This document shows, piece after piece, positions 1-6,203 of a DNA stretch of 16,071 bases. Position 1 is the first letter of the stretch. Each line of letters begins with the position of its first letter. The notes beneath the pieces are model-generated. The model was not told the origin of the DNA and did no database searches. It saw only the letters and a program-made list of their open reading frames with translations. The stretch spans positions 1-16,071 of the forward strand of contig JBCCFW010000170.1 of assembly GCA_039029535.1 (NCBI GenBank), in the 5' to 3' direction. This DNA comes from JBCCFW01 sp039029535 (GTDB lineage: Bacteria > Acidobacteriota > JBCCFW01). Position numbers and translations under genes: made by a program.

Positions 1-202
1 CAGTCGAGCTTTAGGTCAGCGTTCGAATTCATTGCCACACCTAGGGCACTGGATCTTAGATTTCTCATCCAATCTCGATTGGGCATCGATTCCGACAGGC
101 TCGAAATCTGGTCGTCTCACGCCCGGATCGTACCGGATGCGCACTTTTTCAGGCTGAACGAACCAGAACGCCCCGGAAGCCACGGACGCACCCGGCCGAG
201 GC
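1..202. other. Intergenic region, no gene recognised
   Basis: This stretch lies downstream of the leftmost minus-strand gene. Its first ~130 bases are visibly richer in A+T than the rest of the window. I found no convincing coding frame: the only open frame starts here but runs on into an arginine/proline-rich antisense shadow of the next gene. The one structure I see is a small inverted repeat at 69-82 (arms CCAATC and GATTGG). It could be an operator or a weak hairpin, but nothing else supports a function. Confidence 0.5.
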
Positions 203-2404
203 TCATTCGATCGTCACCACCGCCACGGTCTCCTCGCGAGCCACCCGCAAGAGCACGTCGTCGTCGGTCAGCATCCAGTAGACGACCAGCCCCTCGTCGG
301 CCACGACCTCGTCGCGGACCGTGTCACCACGCTGGGCCGGTGCCGGGAAGCCCCCCTCTTCGACGTCGTTGAGCTCCGTGAGCGGGAGCGCGGACCGCCA
401 CTCGTCGTCGAAGCGAGGGATCCACCCGCGGAGCAAGCGATCCCTCGGCGTCGCGAAGAGGACCTCGCCTCGGCAGCGGCTGAAGTAACCGATGGCGGGT
501 CGTCCGTCGGTGTCGAAGGCCAACGCCACGGTGTCGCTCGTGGGGAGTCGAGGATCGATCACCTCGGCCGACCAGGCTCCCGCGTCCCGACTGAGGAACA
601 CCGGTCCACTGATGCCATCCGAGACGACGGCGAGCACGGGCTCTCCATCGGGGTCGAAGTCGAGAGCGACCTGGCTGTACGCAGGCACGCCAGGCAGCAC
701 TTCGACCGTCCAGCCCCCCGCCTCTTCGTGAGCGAGACGGGTGTCGCTCCGCGTGCCGTAAGCGAGCCAGAGGGACCCGTCAGGCGCTTGCTTCAAGTCG
801 GTGTTCTCGACGTGGACGTCTCGGTCGACGACCTCGGTGACCCAGCCTCCCGGCTCGCGTCGCGCGACCTCGATCGACCGCGGCGCTCCGAAGCGATCGT
901 GGTACGCGACCACGGCTCGGCCGGCTGCATCGTGTGCGAGTGACTGGAACATGAAGTTCGTGAACTCCAGCGAGCGCACGAGCTCCCAGGCCCACCCATC
1001 GAGCTCGTCGTGGCGACCGAACCAGAGGTCCGTGCCGTGGCCGCCGATGGCGATGGTGAGCGCGCCGTCCGGTGCGAGCGCGAGCCAGGGTGCGTTGCTC
1101 GGGGTGACGGGCTCACTCGTCCAGCCGCCCTCGAGGTCGCGTCCGATCCGCAGGCTGCGATCGTGGTGGTAGGCCAGGACGAGCCGGCCCTCGGCATCCG
1201 GGATGAGCGAGAGCGGGAAGCTCGGCACGTCGTCTTCGGCAACCCACTCACCCGTCCAGCTTCCAGCCACGCGGCGCGAGAGCCACAGGCCGGGCCACTG
1301 ATTCCAGACCAAGGCCGGCGTGCCGTCGCCCTGAAACGCGAGCTCGGTGCCCGCGCCCGCCAGTGGCTCGGAGGCGAGGAGCTCCGTCTCCCACCCGGTG
1401 GTCCAACGACTGAGGCTGACGTCGGCCAAGCCGCCCAGGACAGCATGACCGACGAACACGGTGCCGCTCGTGTCGCTGACCACCGAGCTCGGTCCGAGCT
1501 CGCCGCGGCTCGACAGCTCGACGGGCTCCAGCCAGGCCCCCGCCAAGCGCCGGTACGCGTGAACGCCGATGGACCCCGCCACGATCACGGGCTCGTCTGC
1601 AGCATCGAAGGCCAGCCCGACGGGACTGGCGCCGAGCACGCCGAACGTGGCTCGCCCGGCAAGCTCCTCGGTCCACCCCGTCGCAGCGCTCGCATGCCAG
1701 ACGTCGCTCGGGTCCTCGAAGCGCGCGATGGTCGCGATCCCCGCACGGCTGAAGGCCAGGTCGTAGGAACCCCAGGTGCTCAAGCCGGTCTCGGTCTGCA
1801 CCCAGCCGACGCCATCGAAGGTCGCGAAGGAGTCGGGCGCATAGGCGACCACGGGACGACCGGTCGGGTCGGCGACGGCCTGCGGCATGTCGGCGAAGCC
1901 GCTGGGTGGAAGCTCAGGAACCCAGCCGTCGTCCCAGCGCAGGACGTGCCCCAGCGAGTCGTCGTAGGAGGTGTAGGCCACGAACGGCCGACCGAGCGGA
2001 TCGAACACCACCTTCGCACCCAGACGCGGTGCGGGGGCTGATAGGTCGTGGACTTCCCACGCCCCTCCACGCAGCCAGCCGAGCTGCAGCAAGCCGCGGA
2101 GCTGGTTGTGGTACGCGACGGCCAGGCCACCGGTGGCGTGCCACGCGATGTCGGTCATGATGCCGCACTCGTCGAGCACGAGCTCCCGCTCCCAGGCCAC
2201 CCCGTCCCAGCGAGCGACCTGGAGCCGCCCCCGCCCCACCGCGAGGATCGGTGAGCCCGCCCCGTCGACGGTCACGGCCGGAGCCATGCCCCAGTCCAGG
2301 GGATGCACGACCTCCCGGTCCCAAGCTTCGGCCCGACCTCCTCCCCAGTGACAGGCCAGGACGGCGATGACGATGAGCTCAGCGACACCCGATGACGTCT
2401 TCAC
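203..2404 (-). CDS. Exported tandem-repeat (beta-propeller-like) protein, unknown function
   Basis: The product is about 733 residues. I chose the GTG at 2404 because GGGAG lies six bases upstream and because this start places a signal peptide at the N-terminus (charged MKTSS, then hydrophobic ELIVIAVLAC, then a possible cleavage after GRAEA). A longer frame starting at 2515 has no signal sequence. The mature protein is almost entirely a series of about 14 units of ~45 residues. Each has the pattern hydrophobic-D-x-x-G-x-P-x-V-A-Y, a variable stretch, then G-W-x-x-E-x-V (for example DPDGEPVLAV and later GAWSAEVID). This periodicity fits one or two beta-propellers, as in BNR/Asp-box or WD-like folds. 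The last ~60 residues leave the pattern. The protein is probably periplasmic or at the cell surface. Its ligand is unknown and no catalytic motif is visible. It lies 138 bases after another exported protein on the same strand. Confidence 0.8.
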   Translation of the reverse strand: MKTSSGVAELIVIAVLACHWGGGRAEAWDREVVHPLDWGMAPAVTVDGAGSPILAVGRGRLQVARWDGVAWERELVLDECGIMTDIAWHATGGLAVAYHNQLRGLLQLGWLRGGAWEVHDLSAPAPRLGAKVVFDPLGRPFVAYTSYDDSLGHVLRWDDGWVPELPPSGFADMPQAVADPTGRPVVAYAPDSFATFDGVGWVQTETGLSTWGSYDLAFSRAGIATIARFEDPSDVWHASAATGWTEELAGRATFGVLGASPVGLAFDAADEPVIVAGSIGVHAYRRLAGAWLEPVELSSRGELGPSSVVSDTSGTVFVGHAVLGGLADVSLSRWTTGWETELLASEPLAGAGTELAFQGDGTPALVWNQWPGLWLSRRVAGSWTGEWVAEDDVPSFPLSLIPDAEGRLVLAYHHDRSLRIGRDLEGGWTSEPVTPSNAPWLALAPDGALTIAIGGHGTDLWFGRHDELDGWAWELVRSLEFTNFMFQSLAHDAAGRAVVAYHDRFGAPRSIEVARREPGGWVTEVVDRDVHVENTDLKQAPDGSLWLAYGTRSDTRLAHEEAGGWTVEVLPGVPAYSQVALDFDPDGEPVLAVVSDGISGPVFLSRDAGAWSAEVIDPRLPTSDTVALAFDTDGRPAIGYFSRCRGEVLFATPRDRLLRGWIPRFDDEWRSALPLTELNDVEEGGFPAPAQRGDTVRDEVVADEGLVVYWMLTDDDVLLRVAREETVAVVTIE

Positions 2405-2410
2405 GGCGAT

Positions 2411-2415
2411 CTCCC
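2411..2415 (-). promoter_or_regulatory. Ribosome binding site deciding the GTG start at 2404
   Basis: Read on the minus strand this is GGGAG, six bases before GTG. It supports a start 37 codons inside the longest open frame, which removes a non-signal-like extension. Confidence 0.6.
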
Positions 2416-2542
2416 GCGGGTCCACCGACGGGCCTCGACCGCAGGGAGCAGCCGACTTCCCCGCCGCGACGATGGTTCCCCAAGGAGAAGAACGGGCCGG
2501 ACCACCGGCCATCACGCGAAAAAGTGAACGTCCCCTCGGGCC

Positions 2543-3475
2543 TCAGCGCCGTGACGGCGCGGCCGCCTCGGCACGAGCTCCGCGGCCGCCCCTTCCGCCC
2601 CGCCCCACGGACTGGCCCGGGCTCCAGAACAGCTTCCGGGCCGCCGAGACGCCGCACTTCTGATACCGGTGATACGCCTGCGCTGCCGCTTCGTGGACCG
2701 TGCGCTCGGGATCGGCCGCCACCCAGGCGCGGATCGCCGCGTCGAGCGTGTAGGCCTCGGGCGCCATCAGGCCGTTCGTCATCAGCAAGGGGTGCGCGCC
2801 GGTCTTGGTCAGGTGGGGTCCGAAGTAGTGCTCGCTCACGCAGGCCAGGACGACCGCGGCCCGGGCCGGAGCCTCCGCCCGACGCCGCGGAGTGCCCACG
2901 CGGAACTCCATGAGCCCGTCGTGTCCGATGTAGGCCACGAGCTGCGCGGCCCCTCCGATGGCCACCCGCTGCGTCGTCTCCCCGTCCTTCAGCTCGACCG
3001 TCTCCTCCCCCTGCCCGGCGGTGAGCTCGAGGAAGCGCATGGTGGCCCTCTTGATCTCACGCCCGTCCCAGGCGTCGGCGACGAGGATGACCGGCACGGA
3101 CACGCCCTTCCGCCGCACCTCGGTCCGCAAGGCGATGCGCTCGAGCACGGCGGACAACCGAGGCTGTGCGACCTCGAGCCGCTTCCAGCCGGCCGTCCGC
3201 GTCAGGTGGGTGCGGACCCCGTACAGGGCACCCCAGTAGAGGTTCGTGCGTGGTGACGTCCCGTCCCCGAGCTGCGCCGGCACCGGCACGATGCCCTGAC
3301 TCGCGTTGTCGCAGAGGGCCACCACGACGTGGACGACGATGGGGCGTCCGGCGGCCAGGTCGTCGTCGAGCCGAGCCTGCACCTCCGCGGCCTCCGTGGC
3401 ACCCACCGAGGGCGCGCCGAGCAAGAGGAGGACGAGCACGGACGCAACGACGAGACGCAGCGGGGCGCGAGGCAT
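2543..3475 (-). CDS. Exported protein with caspase-like (clan CD) His/Cys arrangement
   Basis: The product is 310 residues from the ATG at 3475, which has a strong GGAGGG seven bases upstream. A clear signal peptide covers residues 1-26 (hydrophobic VVASVLVLLLLGAP, cleavage near VGA-TEA). The conserved-looking core begins with VVHVVVALCDNASQGIVPVP (~47-66) and NLYWGALYGV (78-87). Two further features resemble clan CD cysteine peptidases: a hydrophobic strand ending in GHDG (His185, residues 184-187) and a second strand ending in Ala-Cys (AAVVLAC, Cys212). In caspases, gingipains and relatives the catalytic His and Cys follow two adjacent core strands in this way. The spacing here (27 residues) is on the short side. 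The C-terminus is a Gly/Arg/Ala-rich tail (from ~291) that looks disordered. That the protein is a peptidase is inference. It could equally be an inactive relative or an unrelated fold. It sits between the HmuY-like gene and the repeat protein. Confidence 0.75.
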   Translation of the reverse strand: MPRAPLRLVVASVLVLLLLGAPSVGATEAAEVQARLDDDLAAGRPIVVHVVVALCDNASQGIVPVPAQLGDGTSPRTNLYWGALYGVRTHLTRTAGWKRLEVAQPRLSAVLERIALRTEVRRKGVSVPVILVADAWDGREIKRATMRFLELTAGQGEETVELKDGETTQRVAIGGAAQLVAYIGHDGLMEFRVGTPRRRAEAPARAAVVLACVSEHYFGPHLTKTGAHPLLMTNGLMAPEAYTLDAAIRAWVAADPERTVHEAAAQAYHRYQKCGVSAARKLFWSPGQSVGRGGRGGRGARAEAAAPSRR

Positions 3476-3482
3476 GGGACGA

Positions 3483-3488
3483 CCCTCC
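3483..3488 (-). promoter_or_regulatory. Ribosome binding site deciding the ATG start at 3475
   Basis: GGAGGG on the minus strand lies seven bases before the ATG. It favours this start over an in-frame upstream codon at 3505, and it puts the signal peptide exactly at the N-terminus. Confidence 0.65.
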
Positions 3489-3585
3489 GAAAGACGCACG
3501 GGCAACGTGCTTGAAGTCTCGTCTCGGGAGTCGCCGCTGGCCAGCTCTTCGGTGAGGAGCCGCGAGGCTCGCGTCCGTCGCTCGG

Positions 3586-3606
3586 GACGCTCGGCCGCCG
3601 AGCGTC
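3586..3606 (-). terminator. Perfect 9-bp hairpin at the end of the HmuY-like gene
   Basis: Two perfectly complementary 9-base arms (GACGCTCGG at 3586-3594 and CCGAGCGTC at 3598-3606) flank a 3-base loop. The hairpin touches the stop codon of the minus-strand gene ending at 3605. No T-run follows it on the minus strand, so it is either a hairpin-assisted terminator or a 3'-end-stabilising structure. It separates the three-gene unit to its right from the exported-protein genes to its left. Confidence 0.4.
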
Positions 3607-4234
3607 AGGCCGCCAGGCGGTAGCGCAGGGTGAGGCAGCCGCTGCCCTCGGGATCGCAGTTGTAGCTCTCGATCCGGAGGAACACGACGGCACCGTCGGC
3701 ACGACGAATGGCGAAGACGTCACCGTGGCTCTTGAGCCAGTGCGTCCAGTAGGAGTACGAGTACCAGCCCTCGAAGGCGGGGTTTTGGACCTCGCCCCCC
3801 GTCTCCGAGTCCTTCAACCAGTCACCGGCCGCCGGCATGCGGGCGTCGCCGAGATCCATCGGGCCCAGCTTCACCGCGCCGTGGGGAGCCCTCAGCTTGA
3901 AGCGCTTGATGAGGAGCTCGGCGCTCTCAGGCTGGTTGCTGAGCTGCCCCTTGGCGAAATCGAAGGGGACCCAGTAGTCGAGCGCCGAGACGTCGAGGGT
4001 GACCAGGAAGGTGCCGTCGGGCTGGGCCACCGCCGACTCGGCCACGGCGTGCCGCGGGTCGGGGTCCTCGGTGCCCGGGCGGAAGAGGTAGCCGGCGGCC
4101 AGGGTCAGTCCCCCGAGGACGAACACGCCGATGACGAGACCGAGGACCTTCTGGCCCACGCTGCCGGTGGTCTCGTCGGCAGCGGCCGGCTCATCCCCCT
4201 CCGTGACGAGCCTCAGGTCGGTGCGCTCGCTCAC
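3605..4234 (-). CDS. Membrane-anchored HmuY-like protein
   Basis: The product is 209 residues from GTG at 4234, which overlaps the upstream stop as GTGA. It has a short charged N-terminus (1-27), one membrane helix (~28-51) and an exported domain (~60-209). The exported domain reads like the HmuY family: an early strand with DVSALDYWVPFDFAKGQ (81-97), then a 'S-AEL-IKRFKLRAPHG' stretch (~104-119), and near the end DVFAIRRADGAVVFLRIESY (172-191) followed by a terminal strand LTLRYRL. HmuY proteins are surface haem-binding lipoproteins of Bacteroidetes. Here a membrane helix replaces the lipid anchor. Cys193 and Cys200 could form a disulfide. Candidate axial ligands such as His119, His165 and His170 are visible, but I cannot assign them. 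Haem binding is inferred from fold resemblance and from the neighbouring haem-synthesis genes. It is the last gene of a three-gene unit and is probably translated by coupling, because the only purine-rich site (GGAG) is too close to the start. Confidence 0.6.
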   Translation of the reverse strand: MSERTDLRLVTEGDEPAAADETTGSVGQKVLGLVIGVFVLGGLTLAAGYLFRPGTEDPDPRHAVAESAVAQPDGTFLVTLDVSALDYWVPFDFAKGQLSNQPESAELLIKRFKLRAPHGAVKLGPMDLGDARMPAAGDWLKDSETGGEVQNPAFEGWYSYSYWTHWLKSHGDVFAIRRADGAVVFLRIESYNCDPEGSGCLTLRYRLAA

Positions 4235-4473
4235 GACTCCGGCGGAGGAGGCGGGGGCGGAGCAGCGTGCTGCCGCATCCACTGCCACATGAGAGCGGTG
4301 GCGAGCAGCAGCACGATGTTGACGGCCGCGAAGCCGACGAGGTGATACCAGGGGGGCCGCTCCCGGGCGAAGCTCATGAGCGACGCCGTGTCGAGCAGGC
4401 CCAACAGGACGACCTGCGACCAGAAGCCCATCATCACGAACTGATGGGCTCGTCGGGCCCCCTTGGTGCTCAC
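4231..4473 (-). CDS. Small two-helix membrane protein with C-terminal seven-proline tract
   Basis: The product is 80 residues, with membrane helices at about 13-33 and 46-64 joined by a short loop (FARERPPW). Residues 72-78 are seven consecutive prolines, followed only by Glu-Ser-stop. The start is a GTG at 4473 that overlaps the stop of the preceding lipoprotein gene as GTGA. Its own stop overlaps the next gene's GTG in the same way. I do not recognise a family. Placement between a cupredoxin-like lipoprotein and a HmuY-like protein suggests a membrane adaptor or assembly partner for them, but that rests on context alone. The proline run is likely to slow ribosomes just before the stop. Confidence 0.75.
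   Translation of the reverse strand: MSTKGARRAHQFVMMGFWSQVVLLGLLDTASLMSFARERPPWYHLVGFAAVNIVLLLATALMWQWMRQHAAPPPPPPPES
4240..4260 (-). other. Seven consecutive proline codons just before the stop
   Basis: Seven proline codons (CCG/CCC/CCT mixed) end six bases before the stop codon, which itself overlaps the downstream GTG start. Polyproline runs stall ribosomes and need EF-P. Here a stalled ribosome would cover the start region of the HmuY-like gene. The opposite strand is G-rich over this stretch. Confidence 0.6.
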
Positions 4474-5252
4474 AGCGCGATGTTGGCCTGGGCCGTGCCG
4501 CCGCTCGTGACGGTCACGGAGACCTTGCCCTCACCGAGGATCTCGTGCCAGTAGTTCAGCTCGTAGCTGCCGGCCGGCACGTCGGTCATGGTGAAGCTGC
4601 CGCCGTCGTTGGAGATCTCGACGTAGGGGTTGTCGGCCACGAACATGTAGGCCTTCATCCAGGCATGGGCGTCGCAGGTGATCTCGTAGAGACCGGACTT
4701 CTTGAGCGGCTTCTGGAGCTGCTGGTCCTTGGTCGGGAGGGCGACGTTGTGGACGGTCTTGCCGTTGAGCTTGAGGTGCGTGTTGTGGAGCACCGCGTCG
4801 CTGTTCTTGGCGTTGATCTTGTCGCCCTTCCAGCCGATGGAGACGCGGGGGACGAACATGCAGTCCTTGTTGTCGACGGTGACCGTGCGCTTGGTCAGCG
4901 GCTTGCCCTCCTTGAGGCCGTCGAGCCAGACGATGACGTCCTTCACCTTGCCGCCATTGACGGTGAGGGCGTGGTCGGCGATCGTCTTGCCGTGAACCGC
5001 ACAGACCGCGTCGTCCTTGGTGATCTCGGCCTTGGTGTCGGTCTCGCCACCGGAGTAGCTGATGACGCCCGCGATGGTGCCACCACCGGAGACCGAGCCA
5101 CCCTGGTAGCCGCTGGCCGGGGCACCGCCCCCACCACCGCCGCTGGGACGCTTGCCGCCGGGCATGTCGGGTCGACCGGACTGGCCTCCGCCGCCACCAC
5201 AGGCGACGAGCAGGACCGAAGCGGCGATCAAGGCGAGGCGACTGACATTCAT
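4470..5252 (-). CDS. Cupredoxin-like copper-binding lipoprotein
   Basis: The product is 260 residues from the ATG at 5252. GGGAG lies eight bases upstream, and this start puts a lipoprotein signal at the N-terminus (MNVSRLALIAASVLLVAC, lipid attachment at Cys18). Residues 19-58 are a Gly/Ser/Pro-rich linker. The domain from ~58 resembles the plastocyanin/methylamine-utilisation-like family: GGTIAGVISYSG, a V-W-L strand (~105-112), HNTH (156-159) and CDAHAWMKAY (193-202), ending in a beta-sandwich strand set with VPAGSYELNYWHE (225-237). Likely type-1 copper ligands are His156 or His159, Cys193, His196 and Met199. Cys84 and Cys131 may form a disulfide. It is probably a periplasm-facing electron carrier or copper-binding protein. 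It is the first gene of a unit with two downstream genes, each overlapping the previous stop by GTGA. The copper role follows from family resemblance; its redox partner is unknown. Confidence 0.85.
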   Translation of the reverse strand: MNVSRLALIAASVLLVACGGGGGQSGRPDMPGGKRPSGGGGGGAPASGYQGGSVSGGGTIAGVISYSGGETDTKAEITKDDAVCAVHGKTIADHALTVNGGKVKDVIVWLDGLKEGKPLTKRTVTVDNKDCMFVPRVSIGWKGDKINAKNSDAVLHNTHLKLNGKTVHNVALPTKDQQLQKPLKKSGLYEITCDAHAWMKAYMFVADNPYVEISNDGGSFTMTDVPAGSYELNYWHEILGEGKVSVTVTSGGTAQANIAL

Positions 5253-5260
5253 CTCGAGGT

Positions 5261-5265
5261 CTCCC
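5261..5265 (-). promoter_or_regulatory. Ribosome binding site deciding the ATG start at 5252
   Basis: GGGAG on the minus strand lies eight bases before the ATG at 5252. It favours this codon over the GTG at 5267, which would add five residues before the lipoprotein signal. Confidence 0.6.
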
Positions 5266-5386
5266 ACGGTGGTCGCGCCAACCCTCGGGGCCGCCGCGAA
5301 GCTCCCGCGCGAAGTCCGGAATTCGGCACTTTCCCTGGCAGGAGGCGCACAGTTCTACCGCAAGGCCGCTCCCGAGGCAATTCCTC
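5266..5386. promoter_or_regulatory. Divergent intergenic region between lipoprotein gene and hemD
   Basis: The region lies between the minus-strand cupredoxin lipoprotein unit and the plus-strand hemD unit, so promoters for both are expected here. I could not pick convincing -35/-10 pairs on either strand. The uncertain hemD start means the region may extend to 5452. Confidence 0.35.
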
Positions 5387-6184
5387 TTGATCCAGGTCGC
5401 TCCGCCCTCTTCCGGCCCTCCCGGGGACAGGGCCGTTTCGGGCCGTCCTCCGGTGCTTCTCACCCGTGAGCCGCCCGACAACGACGCCCTCGCGGCCCGC
5501 GTCCGCGAACACGGCTGGCCGGTCCTGGAGTGGCCCGCCCTGGCCACCGAGCTGCTCCCCCCTCCGGCCGGCCGGGACGGGCTCACGGCCGACCTGGAGC
5601 GCGCGAGCTGGGTCGTCCCGACCTCCCGGCGTGCGCTCCGCGGCCTGCTCGCAGGCCTCGACGACGACCTGCCGACGCTCACCCGCCTCCTCGCCTCCTG
5701 CCAGGTCGCCAGCATCGGCCCCGCGACCAGCCGGGAGCTCGTGAGGCTCGGCCTGCAGCCGGCCCTGGAGGCCCCCGGGACCGGTGACGAGGCCCTGGCC
5801 ACGCTGCTCCTGGACAGGCTCGAAGCGCCTGCGCGATGCTTGCTCGTGCGCAGCGCGGCCGCCGACGAGCGTTTCCCCGACCGGCTTCGAGCCGCCGGTC
5901 ACGAGGTCGAGGACCGACGTCTCCATCGGCCGGTCGAGCCTGCACCGCGTCAGGACGACGAGCGGCCCCTGGCCGCGGTCCACTGCGCGAGCCCCAGCGC
6001 CGCTCGCCGGCTCCTCTCCTGGAACCCCTGGCTCACCGCCGTGCCCTTCGTGGCCCTCGGTCCGACGACCGCCGAGGCCCTGGAGCGCGAGGGCGTGACC
6101 CGGGTCGTGCAGGCTGCCGGCCCCGAGCTGGATGACGTCATGACCGCGCTGGCGACCTGTCTCGCCAGCTCAGACCACCGATGA
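5387..6184 (+). CDS. hemD: Uroporphyrinogen-III synthase
   Basis: The enzyme cyclises hydroxymethylbilane to uroporphyrinogen III, with inversion of ring D, in the cytoplasmic haem pathway. The frame gives up to 265 residues with the loose HemD pattern: an N-terminal strand PPVLLTREPPDN, a first-domain WVVPTSRRALRGL (threonine/serine switch region), VASIGPATSRELVRLG linking the domains, a second-domain FVALGPTTAEALEREGV, and A-GPELDDVMTAL near the end. HemD sequences are poorly conserved, so this assignment rests on the pattern plus the hemL gene 19 bases downstream. The start is uncertain. TTG at 5387 has GAGG nine bases upstream; GTG at 5453 would begin directly at the VLLTR strand, as many HemD proteins do. 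No hemC is seen next to it. Confidence 0.85.
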   Translation: MIQVAPPSSGPPGDRAVSGRPPVLLTREPPDNDALAARVREHGWPVLEWPALATELLPPPAGRDGLTADLERASWVVPTSRRALRGLLAGLDDDLPTLTRLLASCQVASIGPATSRELVRLGLQPALEAPGTGDEALATLLLDRLEAPARCLLVRSAAADERFPDRLRAAGHEVEDRRLHRPVEPAPRQDDERPLAAVHCASPSAARRLLSWNPWLTAVPFVALGPTTAEALEREGVTRVVQAAGPELDDVMTALATCLASSDHR

Positions 6185-6203
6185 CCGAAAGGACGACCCC
6201 GCG

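Noticed and set aside
1010..2041. 343-codon plus-strand open frame opposite the repeat protein
   Set aside because: It has no signal, helices or motif. The minus strand shows a regular protein repeat and a good start.
2405..2542. Terminator in the gap between the two exported-protein genes
   Set aside because: A T-run exists on the minus strand near 2520, but the sequence before it folds only into a 3-4 base stem, so I could not support a terminator.
4531..5802. 423-codon minus-strand open frame overlapping the cupredoxin lipoprotein and hemD
   Set aside because: It is an Arg/Gln/Pro-rich shadow in another frame of the lipoprotein gene and antisense to hemD.
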